DNA of 64,000 nucleotides from Tolypeutes matacus (Eukaryota > Chordata > Mammalia > Cingulata > Chlamyphoridae): the NCBI GenBank assembly GCA_026826555.1, contig JAKSZT010004976.1, forward strand, positions 7,234,900 through 7,298,899, read 5' to 3'. Positions 1-10,195 of the stretch are shown piece after piece. The notes beneath the pieces are model-generated. The model did not search any database and was not told where the DNA came from. It saw only the letters and a program-made list of their open reading frames with translations. Positions within the stretch are counted from its first letter, which is position 1; every line of letters begins with the position of its first letter. Both the position numbers and the translations under genes were made by a program.

Positions 1-15
1 TTTTTTTTTTTTTTT

Positions 16-358
16 ACTCACTTGTAACTGAAATTTAGCGTTTCCTTCTAATATGAAAGTAGCAGCAAACCAATGTATTAGCAATATCTATGAGTTTCTC
101 ACCAGTAGAAGTCGGTATTTTACAGCCCATTACAGTTGTGGCAGACATCTCAAAATAGCTTTTATGCTCATCAACAATTCAAAGTGACAGTAGTTATTAG
201 ACTCACCACTAAATCTTGTTATTGAATGAGCTGGTAAGGAAGTTCATGTATATCTTTGCTACACTGATAATGGTATTTCAATATAATTGAAGGGTTTTTT
301 GTTGCTCTATGTATTTTCTCTTACGTATTTAAAAACAATATTCCTTACCAGACTGTCA
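16..358 (-). mobile_element. hAT-type DNA transposon fragment
   Basis: Read on the minus strand, the block matches my memory of a common non-autonomous mammalian hAT (Charlie-group) consensus. It has the internal AT-rich body and the segment near the end containing 'ccagactgtcaagg' on the plus strand. No coding potential. A T15 run at positions 1-15 touches the window edge, so it may be the tail of another element lying outside. The subfamily was not assigned. Confidence 0.5.
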
Positions 359-1019
359 AGGGGATTAGGAATCCCTGGAGAAGGAGGGGGCTGGGGCCTC
401 CCAGAGGGGTTGGGTCAGTGTCTGCTTGAGACCCCTGGATAGCCCAGAGGCTCTGGGCTGCAGAATCTGAGTCAGATCTTGACTACAGGAGGAAAGTCGC
501 ACTTGCTTATCTGAGCAGATGCAGAATGCAGAGGCCAGGAATTAAGATGAGCTGATTTCAAATGTCATCCCTCTTAACTGTCTTCTCTCCGTCTTGTTTT
601 ATTGGATTTTAATCAGAGGCTATCTGGTGACGTGTTCTGAACCCAGATTGAAATTTAGCATAAAAGCTGAGCTAGGAGATGGAGGCTCAGAGGGGGCCTC
701 CAACCAGAAGAGAATCCACGTGAAGGATGACTGTGAACTGGGTGACTGCGTTCACACATGGCCTCCTCCCTCAGGGCCAGAAGGATGCCAGAGCAGGGAG
801 GTCTGAACCAGGGTCAGAAGGATGCCAAGATGAAAAAGAGACTGCAGTGGTTTCTGGCAGGGAGCACCCTCTCCACAACACGTAGCCCACGGAGGAGGTG
901 GGGAGGAGTATGGGGGGGCGGTTCTGAACCTGGTTCTGCCCACATGGAGAAGTGATTTAACCCAGGAGTGAGGCTGGTGAGAACTGCACATGCAGTGGCC
1001 CGCATAGTTTTTCATGGAG
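359..1019. other. unique sequence, no gene recognised
   Basis: Moderately G-rich sequence with short overlapping open frames on both strands, none longer than about 90 codons and none recognisable. A loose repeat of 'cagaaggatgcca' occurs near 778 and 817. I see no exon signals worth calling. Confidence 0.4.
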
Positions 1020-1065
1020 GCCACCATTTATTGAGCAACTATTATGTGCTAGGCATGCTTTCTGG
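1020..1065 (-). mobile_element. L2 3'-end fragment
   Basis: The antisense form of the L2 3' end is visible, with 'tttattgagcaactatta' followed by 'gtgctaggcatgc', the equivalent of the usual 'tattgagcacctactatgtgccaggca' block. Short and old. Confidence 0.55.
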
Positions 1066-1077
1066 TGCCTTTTAAAG

Positions 1078-1832
1078 ATCAACTTTCTTGAGGTGTAATG
1101 TACATACAATAAACTGCAGCCATTGAAAGTGTATAATTTGGTAAGGTTTGACAGACTCTACACCTACAAAACACGACCACAATCAAGATACAGAATAATT
1201 CCATCACCCCCCAAAATTCCCCTGGGCTCCTTTTAGTCCTCCCCTCTCATGCCTAGCACCCATGGAACCATCCCTCTGCCTTCTGCCCCTATGGGTTAGT
1301 TGGCATTTTCTAGAATTTATATATATATGGAATCATACTGTATATATCTTGTTGTGCATGGCTTCTTTCATGCAATGTGATGTTTTTGAGATTCATCCAC
1401 ATGTGTGTCAGTGGCTCACTCTTTTAACATTTGCTTGTTTATCTATTCACCAGTTGGTGACATCTGGGTTTTTCCAGGTTGGGGCTATTAGAAATAAAAT
1501 GACTACCAACATTCATGTTTCGTGTATTTTTTTGTGTGAACATATGCTTTCATTTCTCTTGGCTAACTTCCTAAGCATGGAATGGCTGGATTACATGGTA
1601 AATGTATGCTTATCTTATAAGAAACAGCTAAAGTGTTTTCCCAAGTGGCTGCACCAGTTTACATTTCCATCAGCCATATATTAGAGTTCCGGCTGCTTCC
1701 CCTCCTTGTCAACACTTGACATTGTCAGCTTGTACATTTTAGCCCCTCCAGTGAGTGTCTCAGCGTTTTAATTTTAAATTCCCAGATGACTAATGATGCC
1801 AAGCATTCTTTCTTAAGCTTATTGGGCCATGT
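1078..1832 (-). mobile_element. L1M-type LINE-1 3' end, antisense
   Basis: The sequence runs in the reverse of the classic L1M 3' region. 'cttgaggtgtaatgtacat' near 1090 is the antisense 3'UTR, then 'ggaatcatactgtat' (1330), 'cagttggtgacatctgggt' (1451), 'catatgctttcatttctctt' (1541) and 'gactaatgatgccaagcat' (1787) appear in the expected order. A 140-codon plus-strand frame at 1262-1684 is an antisense shadow of this element. ORF2 C-terminal coding is decayed. Confidence 0.85.
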
Positions 1833-1904
1833 AGTTTTATTAGTCTCGTTAATGTATTAAAGGACCCAGCTCAGGGAGGTGCTTGCTCTTGTTTCTTCTT
1901 CATC

Positions 1905-1974
1905 TTCCCGTGTTCAGGCAGTTTTGATGATAAAAACTCTTAATGGACAAGGACCATGGCTTAATAGCCCTTGA
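1905..1974 (+). mobile_element. L2 3' end, left part (split by SINE)
   Basis: 'aatggacaaggaccatggct' corresponds to the L2 3' segment around 'gagggcagggaccatgtct'. The element resumes at 2087 after the DAS SINE insertion. Confidence 0.6.
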
Positions 1975-2073
1975 GGGGACGGATGTGGCTCAAATGGTTG
2001 GGCATCCGTCTCCCATATGGAGGGACCCGGGTTCGATACCCAGGACCTCCCAGAAAAAAAAAAAAAAAAAAAA
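1975..2073 (+). mobile_element. DAS-type tRNA-derived SINE (monomer)
   Basis: A tRNA-like head with A-box region 'gatgtggctcaaatggttg' and B-box region 'gggttcgatac' is followed by 'ggacctccca' and an A20 tail. It is flanked by a perfect 13-bp TSD 'taatagcccttga' at 1962-1974 and 2074-2086. The intact TSD and long pure A tail indicate a relatively young insertion into an old L2. DAS SINEs are characteristic of xenarthrans. Confidence 0.93.
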
Positions 2074-2086
2074 TAATAGCCCTTGA

Positions 2087-2160
2087 ATCTCTAGCACCAT
2101 ATCTGACACACAGTAGGTACTCAGAAAAAATCTATTGGAAAAAATGAGTAAATAAATTCC
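2087..2160 (+). mobile_element. L2 3' end, right part
   Basis: 'ctagcaccatatctgacaca' and 'cagtaggtactcag' match the L2 terminal block ('cctagcacagtgcctggcacatagtaggtgctcaataaa' type). It continues the fragment left of the SINE. Confidence 0.65.
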
Positions 2161-2591
2161 AATTAATTCTAGGTGTAATATAATGACATTCTTAGGCCCT
2201 ACTAAAGAGAGTTAAGCTGCAGGTTTTTCTACACTTAATGGTCCAAGACTGCTATTTTATTTTTAACTGCTATAATTAAACTCATATCAAATCTTCAGCT
2301 TCCCCAGCCTGTAGATGACCCACCTACCAAACTGGCAATCTTAATCTAATGTAGGCTGGTTTGGGAAGCAGACGAGGAAGCTTGTTTTGACTTCTAAATT
2401 TGCAACTGTATAAATAAAAGCCAACAGGCCTGAGCAAGGGCCATGAAGACTTTACAAGATGACCGGTGGGAAAACTTTCTTAGAAGATTCCAGTACAAGA
2501 TCTTTTCCCCAGCAAAGGCTGAGAACGCACGTGTTGAAACTGGGGTCCCTGGTCCAGGCAGCAATTTAGCAGTGAGGGTCAATGCAGAGAA
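2161..2591. other. unique sequence
   Basis: AT-rich then mixed sequence. Short open frames on both strands (for example 2443-2697 + and 2394-2582 -) lack recognisable domains. Nothing supportable. Confidence 0.35.
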
Positions 2592-2740
2592 TCAGGGCTT
2601 TGGGAGAGAAACCAAGAATAAGAGGGATCTGGGTTCAAATCCCTGCTCTCCCACTCATTACTCTGAAGATTCCTCATTTGATTATCAGGGGAAATAATAC
2701 AGTCATAAAGACACTGTTTTAAAGAATTCAGCGGGAAGTC
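2592..2740 (+). mobile_element. MIR SINE
   Basis: The MIR order is visible: 'gggatctgggttcaaatccc' (tRNA B-box-like), 'tgctctcccactcatta' (MIR 'gctctgccacttacta'), then 'tcctcatttgattatcagg' (MIR 'cctcatctgtaaaatgg'). Diverged and internally shortened. Confidence 0.7.
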
Positions 2741-3039
2741 AGATGGGGAAGCCCTCCATACAGCACCTACACACAGCTGTCTTTCAATACGTGTTTGTTT
2801 CCTTCTTCCTGGGAAAGACTGGGTGTAGGTAACGCTGGGTGTGCCCACCTCCAACTCCTTTACCAGCTGGCACGGCCATCCCCCAGCTGCCGGGAGTGCT
2901 CACTAAAGCTGGAACACTCTTCACAGAATGGCCTTTGGTTGAGAGGACCCCCGGAAGGTTGTACCTCCCCCACTCCTGGGGGCATCCAATGACTGAAATG
3001 GGCACAGACCTAAGGCTCCATGTCTCAAGGAGGGTACGA

Positions 3040-3256
3040 TTTTGCAGTGTGGTTTATGCTACAGAATTCCCCCAACCCCAAACGGACAATACCAAGGCTG
3101 AACGTAACCTAAGACAAAATCCTATTTGGACCCCTTCACCTGCCACATCTGGCTTCTCTCCCTCTTACACAGGTTTCTCTTGAGAGCCCTCCCTCAATAA
3201 AACCTGTGCTTATGAACCTGCATCTCAGGCTCTGCTTTGGGAACCCAACCTCAGAC
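3040..3256 (+). mobile_element. ERVL-like solo LTR, 3' part
   Basis: It ends in 'aataaaacctgtgcttatg', then 'gcatctcaggctctgctttg' and 'gggaacccaacctcagac'. The same terminal block recurs at 8045-8088 and 51138-51175, and in reverse at 5609-5640. 'aataaa' at about 3195 fits an LTR polyadenylation signal. The 5' border is uncertain and the subfamily is not assigned. Confidence 0.55.
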
Positions 3257-3384
3257 GCCCAAATACTTGTGGGACACCATCTTCTTCATGGCACATTTAT
3301 GACATAAAAGATCATATTTTTTGAAACAGTACTTTCTGGTCATTGGAGTGCAAAGAAGTTGCTGAAGAAGTTTTCTATATATTT

Positions 3385-3523
3385 ACCCCCCCCAAGATGG
3401 CTCCCTCACCTGTTTGCTTGTTGTTCGTGCTTGTTGTCGGCTCGTCCTTTTTTTTTTTTCCTTTAGGAGGCACCAGGAACTCTCACTTGGGAGGTGGGAG
3501 CTCAACTGCTCAAGTCACATCCC
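3385..3523 (-). mobile_element. DAS-type SINE, antisense
   Basis: The minus strand reads a DAS SINE. The plus strand shows 'aggaggcaccaggaactct', 'gggaggtgggagctcaact' and 'gctcaagtcacatccc', the reverse of the 3' end, B-box and A-box regions. T/C-rich tail-side sequence lies to the left. A 13-bp TSD 'tttctatatattt' flanks it at 3372-3384 and 3524-3536. This copy includes the extended 3' region seen in the dimeric copies. Confidence 0.88.
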
Positions 3524-3536
3524 TTTCTATATATTT

Positions 3537-4709
3537 TTGCATATTTTAACCCATAGGGTCTCTGGATATGATTTCATTCCATCTGCCCCATACTGATCAG
3601 TGAGCAAAGAAGTGACATTTCCTGGAGTCTTGGGAGATACAGAAGAGAGCTGCATGCTCCAAACCTCGAGGTTGAGCATCAGCAGCATAAAAGACACTGA
3701 CAAATATTCATCCCAGTAAAGGAATTTTAGGGAAGCAAGGGGAAGGGACAAATGTTCCCAGGCTTGTTGAAGAGAAGCTTAATCACTTCACTTGGGTTAT
3801 GCAGCAAACACTGGAAAAGTTCTTCAAGTTGGGTCTCAAGCTGGGACATAAGGACATATGGGACATAGGGACACAAAGGGAAGAGAAGCCAGGGGCAAGG
3901 GAGGGGGGGTCAGAAAGTCAGAGGGACGTGGCCCTGCTTCATCACACATCCGGACTCAGATAAAGAACAAGCAGATGAGCCACACAGGTTGGCCATGACA
4001 CTGTTCAACTGATGATGTGGAGATGAGATAGAGAGGAAATAGCAAGAATGAGCTTCGACTTTGGAAAAATGGGCAGAGGGGGAGGTATCCCCTATATTTG
4101 GGTATCCAAGGAAACCTTAAAGTGTGAAGGGCTAACAAATCCTCTGGGTGAAGTGGTCTAGCTGCCACCCAGCACACGAAGGCCAGGTTTCTGGGTTGAC
4201 TTAGGCAAGAATGTGGGGGAGTATCTCCTATCTGCCTTCTCCTGAGACTCTATGGAGTCCAGAGCCAGACATGGAGCCCTTGAAAACTGTAGAAAGACTT
4301 CTGAACATCAAAGCTTCCAGAAAAAGATGAAGAAATGAAGCAAAGTGTCAGTTGAATTTCAAAGATCATTACTTTTTTTTTTTTAATCCACTGAAAGAGA
4401 AAAAGGGCAGGAATCCAATCTGCGCGTATTATTAAAGGTCTAAATTAAACTGCCAGTGAAGTCTGGACAGAGGTAAGTAGAAAACCCAGCTTGTGGTTCT
4501 ACAGTTTCTGGAGTTCTCTCATGGTGATGAAAAACTGAACACAGTTTTTTTACCCAAGACTGACTCATACTCCCCAGAACTCAAGGAGTAGTTTCCCTAG
4601 AACCCTCCTTTCTTCTGAGGTAATCACTCACCCCCATTCTTCTAACAAAAGAAAAATGAGAGCAACAGGCACATCAATATATGCCTGAATTGGTCTCCCC
4701 AACCTAATC
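3537..4709. other. unique sequence
   Basis: No gene or clear repeat. A small degenerate tandem of 'gggacata' occurs at about 3843-3870 and an oligo-T run at about 4372-4384. Short frames only. Confidence 0.4.
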
Positions 4710-4732
4710 ATTTGCATTATATAAATGCAAAT
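4710..4732. promoter_or_regulatory. inverted pair of POU octamers around TATATAA
   Basis: ATTTGCAT (4710-4717) and its exact reverse complement ATGCAAAT (4725-4732) are separated by TATATAA. Both halves are the perfect octamer motif bound by POU-domain factors such as OCT1 or OCT2. Binding is not demonstrated by sequence alone. Confidence 0.5.
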
Positions 4733-5599
4733 CCTCCTATGCTAATACCAATGAGTTGGCAATGGCTCCCTGGAGAGCTGGGTTGAAGAGGGTGCTGAGA
4801 TTGATTGTTGATGTCTGGCAAGAGTAGGGGTGGGATGAACAGCAGCATGGATCACACACATTTGTCCTTTTGTGTTGTTTAGAAACTTTTGAGTTCAAAG
4901 GCTAAACAGTTCATGGAAATTATTTGTATATATTTTTAAAAAAACACTTTCTAAATAGAGTAGCACATATAATCACGGTAAAAGGAAAGGCAAAGAGAAA
5001 AGGAAGAAGAACGAACAGACAGGACAGAACAGGAATTAAGAAGAAAAAGCAGAAGCAAATTCAGATAGAAATAAATTTGTAAAAGTGATTTTGCAAAATA
5101 ACTTTGATTTCTTCCACCAAATTCCATTTTAATTAAATTCTCTTTTCACAAACTCTAGAACAAAATGACATTAAACATGACATTAAACATTAAACACGGG
5201 AAAATTATTTCCATGTTTCATATATAAACTCTCCAGCTAGGAATTCGTGCCTTATAAAGAGCAGAGCTGGTCCCTCTCAGTGTTCCCTGGTTTGAGGTAG
5301 AATTGGGGCAGCCAAATACTTCTCTGCACCTCTTTCTCCAGAACTACTGAAGACCGCCAACGGTGCTCACACTCTCAACACATGTTCTTCATCCTGCTGT
5401 GGTCCTGGTTGAACATGCCACTTCCAAGGATTAGCCCTGTGACATGAACAAGGCCATCCTTTCCAGGGAAGAGCTTGGGGACACATGCCTCACAGATGGT
5501 CAGTCGTGTGGACGAGATACCCAGCCCAGCAAACTGAAGGTTGACAAAACCAAAGAAGCCAGAACGTCAGTACGGAGCATTCTTTTACAGTTAGTGATT
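4733..5599. other. unique AT-rich sequence
   Basis: A-rich, with imperfect repeats of 'gacattaaacat' at about 5166-5195 and a TATA-like 'ccttataaagagcagag' near 5250. No coding exon or named repeat recognised. Confidence 0.35.
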
Positions 5600-6020
5600 C
5601 ACTCACAATTTGGGTTCCCCAGAAGCAGGCTCTGAGATAAGGATTTAAGGCAAGTCATTTATTAGGAGGTGAAGGGAACACTGAGGACGGAAAGTGAGAC
5701 AGGAAGAGGAAGGCAGTCAACAAAGGGTACATTATCAAGCCAGTTTCTGCTGTGAGCAATTGAAGCTTAATTTTGCTGGGGACCTCAGGGTGACCATCTG
5801 AAGCATGCAACCCAGAGCCATCACTCCCAAGGCATGTGGAAACTGAGGTATTTATACACCCACTCTCATCATGTATTGGTTAAGGCTGTCCCCAGGGACG
5901 CTCACTCCCTGGGAACTTCTGCCCTGCTCTGTAGGACAGGTACAGTGGTCCTCCCAGGCTTTCCAGGATCTCCTAAAGCCCTCTGGTAAGGTGGTCCAGA
6001 TATAGAAAGCAAGAAGCTTG
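5600..6020 (-). mobile_element. ERVL-like LTR, antisense
   Basis: The left edge carries 'gggttccccagaagcaggct' and 'ctgagataaggattta', the exact reverse arrangement of the 3' terminal block of the LTRs ending at 3256, 8088 and 51178. 'gtcatttattaggaggtgaa' follows, as expected for this family read backwards. The inner border is uncertain. Confidence 0.6.
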
Positions 6021-6469
6021 GGGATTCTAGAACACAATTCAATCCCCTGAGTCTACAGAAGGGGCAGCAGTGACAGTGTGCAGCTAAATGTCTAGAGTAG
6101 AGGCACAGAGATAGGGAGCTGAGGCCAGGGGAGAGAACATCACAGGAGACAGCGATTCCACATGGTGTCTAGGCATGGAGGCAATGCAAGTGTGCTAGCT
6201 TGGTCCTCTGCTGGCTTAGGAAAGAGCTTCCCAGAGACATGACTTTGGAGAGTGCTTCTTGGAAAGAGACAATTCACTAGATATGTCTTGCTCAGCAAGG
6301 CACTGGGCTAACCTACACAGACGAAGGGACAAAATAGAACATATATTCCAGGAGGAAGTGCGGATGGGTTCTGATAAGAGGCACTTTTCATCTGAAGCAG
6401 GTTGCGCTAGGTGTCATGAGGAAGGCGTTTCCCCAAAGGAAACTCTGGTTGGGCAATAGTGAGGGCCTC
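6021..6469. other. unique sequence
   Basis: No recognisable repeat or gene. The minus-strand 153-codon frame at 6388-6849 spans this and the next block and looks like chance openness in decayed repeat DNA. Confidence 0.3.
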
Positions 6470-6795
6470 CTTTGGGGAGATGATATTTGAAAAGTGCCCC
6501 CACATAATGGGGAAGGTTTTGACCAGGTCAGATGACCAGAGACCATGCCAAGAGTAGAGGGCAAAATGAGGATGGACCTGATGTACTTATGGATCAGCAC
6601 TCCATGCATTCCTGGGGAGCGGGAGGAGAAAATACAATGCAGGTGGACTGGGGTGCCAAGCAGAGGACCAGGCTTGCTATAGGACAACTGTATCAATCCA
6701 TCAGCAGGTTGATTGGCATCAACAGCCTGACCAGGGTGGTGGCAGCCCAGGTAGCAAGGAGGAGATGTACACAGGAGATAAAAATGGTAGCAGGT
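6470..6795 (-). mobile_element. probable L2 coding-region fragment, antisense
   Basis: 'gaccagggtggtggcagccc' and the surrounding text resemble the antisense of the L2 ORF2 3' part. The plus-strand feel is 'ggaccagggtggtggcagtggaggtggag'. Very diverged. Confidence 0.4.
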
Positions 6796-6799
6796 GAGA

Positions 6800-6885
6800 G
6801 AGACTGAATATTCTCTATCTGTGCTGCCCAACAGATCTTGATGTGACAATGGGAATATTCTTTATCTGCACTGTCCAAGACAATG
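6800..6885. mobile_element. hAT fragment with 46-bp local duplication
   Basis: 'gaatattctctatctgtgct' (6806) and 'gaatattctttatctgcact' (6852) are two copies of the 'atgttctatatctgcgctgtccaat' block of a common hAT family, spaced 46 bp apart. The second ends 'gtccaaga'. Old. Confidence 0.4.
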
Positions 6886-7384
6886 CCAGTCCACCTCATT
6901 ACAGGGTGATTGCTTCTCCAGATATGGCTGTGTTGGCACATGTGAGAGAGTCCCTCTGAGGCACTAAAATGAGAGTGTATGGAATCTTCCAATCATCTGG
7001 GAAATCCCAACTTGCCTCAAAGAAAGCAAATCATCCTCAGGAGGCCCATTTGACATGTGAAATGCCTTTTGCCAGCCCATAAAGAGTGTTCCGAGTGCCA
7101 CGATGTGAAAAGGAAAGCCCACACCAGGGAGCCCTTGGCTTCTCACAGAGCCTGACCAGATGTCCTGAGGGAAGCAAGGTCAATTACCACCTTGTTGGGA
7201 CCTGCCCAAGTAGGTGTCTGTCATCAATTGGCAGCCCAGTCACAGGACAGTGAGCAAAAGATGGCGCAACCCTCAAGTGAGTCACAGAGAAGGATTCTGT
7301 AGGGCACAGGAGGGGCTTGGCAGCGGAGCAGAGGGTGGGGAGGGAATGGAGCTTCACGCGCATGTTCTGCCTAAACACTGGACA
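6886..7384. other. unique sequence
   Basis: Mixed composition, short frames on both strands, no recognisable family. Confidence 0.35.
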
Positions 7385-7592
7385 GACGTTATCTCCCTGT
7401 ATCTTTACACAAGGCCATAGAGAAAGTTCTACCATCCTCACTTAGCAAATGCGAAGTCTGAAGCATAGAGAGTAGGTGTCACTTGTCTAAAGCCCCACAT
7501 CTTATAAAAGACAGGCTGGGATGGGGCTCCAACCCAGATGTGATGGACCCCCAAGCCCATGCTCTTCCCAATATACCATGCACCTCCACAAA
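7385..7592 (-). mobile_element. MIR SINE, antisense
   Basis: Antisense MIR order: 'taccatcctcacttagcaaa' (3' core side), 'tcacttgtctaaagccccac' (reverse of the 'gtgaccttgggcaagtca' region), 'ctccaacccagatgtgatgg' and 'catgctcttcccaatatacc' (head). Confidence 0.75.
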
Positions 7593-7699
7593 CACTACAG
7601 TTTTGACTTCCACGATGCCACCCTTTCATCGTTCACCCTGGGACACGGTAAACCTTCCATGTGGCATGGGGTAGGGGTGTTCTGCCATATTCTCTTGGC
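7593..7699. other. unique sequence
   Basis: Short unassigned stretch between MIR and LTR. Confidence 0.3.
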
Positions 7700-8088
7700 A
7701 TCTACCCTCCCTTGTCTGAGGCTCACCACAGAGCAGTCTCAGTCCATATGCAGAAATCCCAGGAGTGCTGGGGGTGTAATTCCCCCAGAAGCAGCCCTCA
7801 ACCGATGGTGGCCAGGAGTTAGTAGATAAATGCTCCCCTGTATCCTGCCCCTTGGGGGAACAACACTGCAGTGTGTTCTCTGCAGGCTCCTGGTGCTCCT
7901 CAGAGGGTTGAGTCCCTGCTGCTCACAGAGGTGGACTATTTATTATTACAACCCCTGTCAGCTTCCTTCCCTTGCCTATCTCAAGTTCAACTCCCCTTCC
8001 AGTGTTTCCTGGGATCAGCTCCCAAACAAACTACTTGAATTCAAATCCTAGTCTCAGAGTCTGCTTCTTGGGAAACCCAAACCAAGAC
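7700..8088 (+). mobile_element. ERVL-like solo LTR
   Basis: The 3' part carries 'cagtgtttcctgggatcagc', 'tcccaaacaaactacttgaa', 'tcaaatcctagtctcag' and 'gggaaacccaaaccaagac'. It is the same family as the LTRs at 3.0-3.3 and 50.9-51.2 kb. No internal proviral sequence follows. Confidence 0.6.
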
Positions 8089-8574
8089 CAAGCCTGCGCA
8101 CATGCTAAGTTATACCTGATTTGACTCTGCCCACTGGTGTAGAAATTAGGATTCAGAATCTTTACAAGTCCTGGAGGAGCAGTTCCACTAGAAAACCAGC
8201 CAGGTCTATATCTCAACCTTACTATTAAGTTTCAAAAATAATGAGGCAATAGTGCATTTTGTTGTGGCATCCATCTGTCCACTGCTCTCTCTCCATCATC
8301 AATCTTTGTCCTGTGTATTTGCTGGAGAGGGAGGTGTCCATGAGACTCAGCTGTTCTCCCCAATCCAGAAACCACGCTCAGAAGTGACATCTACAATGAT
8401 TCTCTCCAGGCCCAGAGACCAGGGCTTATTTTTTGCCTGATGCAAAATGGAGGTGCAAAAATACTTCCAATCAGGGCCAGCTGTGTGTGAGGTCTGCAGG
8501 CCAGATGACCCAATGCCTTAGCAAGCATGGCAGGGCCCAGGCTCTTACACCCCAGCATCTCCAGCAAGCACACA
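8089..8574. other. unique sequence
   Basis: No recognised repeat. Overlapping short frames only. Confidence 0.3.
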
Positions 8575-8800
8575 ACCCCAAGATCACCAGGATGGAGCAC
8601 CAGGACTGTAAGGCCCTCCATAATCTTCCCCCAGGGGACTTCACAACACTCCCCAACCCACTCCTCTGCTCCAGCCAGACCTCGCTGCAAGCCAGGAATT
8701 CCTCCCACAGCAATGCCCATTATTCCTTCTAGCTGCACAACTTCCAGCCACCCTGAGGGCCCCTGTCTTCAAAGAAGTCATACTTCCTACTCACCGTTTT
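8575..8800 (+). mobile_element. probable L2 fragment
   Basis: Pyrimidine-rich L2 coding text: 'aaggccctccataatctt' (L2 'aaggcccttcatgatctggcc') followed by 'ctcctctgctccagccagac'. Confidence 0.5.
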
Positions 8801-8929
8801 TCTTTCTCCTTCAATTCTCAGATAAGTTAAGCCGTACATTTCTCCTGGGTCCAACACAATATCTACCATGATGATGACATAGAGTAGGCTAAATTATACC
8901 ATGGTTAGCACTGAGGAAGCGTTCACCAT
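8801..8929. other. unique sequence
   Basis: Unassigned. Confidence 0.3.
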
Positions 8930-9150
8930 GCTCCAAGAGACAGGTCTAATTGTTTCACATCTTAACTCATTGAATCTTCCCCTAAACCCAGGTCATGCTA
9001 TAATCTGCATTTTATAGATGAAGGCATTGAGACTGGATGAGGTAAACTGACTTGCCCAAGGTCACACAGATGGAATCATAGGGCCAAGACTCAAACTTGG
9101 GTCCTGTGGCTCAGGTACCCCATTCTCAATCATTCTGTTATACTACCTTG
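8930..9150 (-). mobile_element. MIR SINE, antisense
   Basis: Well preserved. 'catcttaactcattgaatct', 'cattttatagatgaaggcat', 'acttgcccaaggtcacacag', 'aaacttgggtcctgtggctc' and 'cattctgttatactacctt' follow the MIR consensus in reverse. Confidence 0.88.
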
Positions 9151-9224
9151 GTAGCCAGCTGGTCAACCATCTAAATGTGGTCCAGCCTGGGCTGCCAGCC
9201 ATTTTCAGAGCAGGCTAGGGACCT

Positions 9225-9365
9225 TCATTCCTCTGTGCCTCTACAAATATTACTCCTACTCCTCAGGATGACCCTTCTGTATTGTCAAACCCCTACACAT
9301 CCATCAAGACCAGACTTGAATATTACTTCTGGGAAGCCACATTCATCAGGCAGGATTAGCATTTC
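9225..9365 (+). mobile_element. L2 fragment
   Basis: 'catccatcaagaccagactt' and 'tattacttctgggaagcc' match L2 'catccttcaagacccagctcaaatgtcacctcctctgggaagcc'. Confidence 0.65.
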
Positions 9366-10057
9366 CTCAAAAAACGTCAGTAGATACAAAGTTGATAACA
9401 AAAACCTTCTCTTCCTGGCCCCACCAAAAACCTATCATTAATATTTGGTACATATGTTTTCATATTTTCAACTTGCTTTTTTGCACCTAAAACATGTATC
9501 ATAAACATGTTCCCAGGTCATTCAGTGTTCAGCAGCCTAATTTTTAATGATTGCCCAACATACCCACGTATGCTTGTTCTATAATTGATATGATCTTAAG
9601 TAGCTCAAACCTCTGATGTGTCCAAAGATTAGCATGGCCAAGTCAGCAGAAATTTTCCATGATGGGTACCTAGGGTCATGTTTTTGGAAAACTGGTAGAG
9701 TGCAGGTCCCATGGCTCTGTCCCAGTTTCCCACAGTGCTTGGGCAAGATGGAAAAACTGATTTATTAATGGACCTGCTCTGGCAAATGGCCCAGTCATCT
9801 TTGTCACTGCCAGTATTTTGTCTTGGATCTTAAGCTCCAGGAGAACAGAGAGCTAATCAGCTTAACTCACTGTATAGGGCATTACATTACTAGACTATTC
9901 AAAGGCTGGCAAGAGAAAACCAGACCCATGAACAAAAATTGGTACTTAACTATTCTTGTAGTTACAAACCAAAGTTATCATTCTAATGGGTATACCAGCA
10001 TTCCAATTATAATAACAACTAATATTTAATAAAGCATTGACATGCTTTTGATGCTCA
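9366..10057. other. unique AT-rich sequence
   Basis: No clear repeat or exon. Includes 'cagtttcccacagtgcttgg'-like text that is not diagnostic. Confidence 0.3.
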
Positions 10058-10195
10058 CTGTCTCATTCACTCTTTGCAAACACCCAAAAAGAAGGATATT
10101 TTTGGACACGAGAAAATGGAAGCCCAGAGAGCCTAAAGACTATCCAATGCCATTAAGGGGTGGGCTGAGACTCAGACTGTAAGTTTCTAAGTTGA
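10058..10195 (-). mobile_element. MIR SINE, antisense, partial
   Basis: 'cactgtctcattcactcttt', 'gagaaaatggaagcccagag' and 'aatgccattaaggggtgggc' follow the antisense MIR core. Confidence 0.6.

Noticed and set aside
1262..1684. 140-codon plus-strand open frame
   Set aside because: It lies antisense to an L1M 3' region whose blocks appear in order on the minus strand.
1975..2050. True tRNA gene
   Set aside because: The tRNA-like head lacks a convincing acceptor stem and runs into a SINE 3' end and poly(A) with TSDs. The same holds for the other DAS copies.
5215..5300. TATA-box promoter near 'ccttataaagagcag'
   Set aside because: A single TATA-like string without initiator, downstream frame or conservation evidence.
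6388..6849. 153-codon minus-strand frame
   Set aside because: It overlaps a probable decayed L2 and a hAT fragment and has no coherent protein-family features.
5600..8088. LTRs at 5.6 and 7.7 kb as a provirus
   Set aside because: They are in opposite orientation, and the interval resembles L2, MIR and unique sequence.
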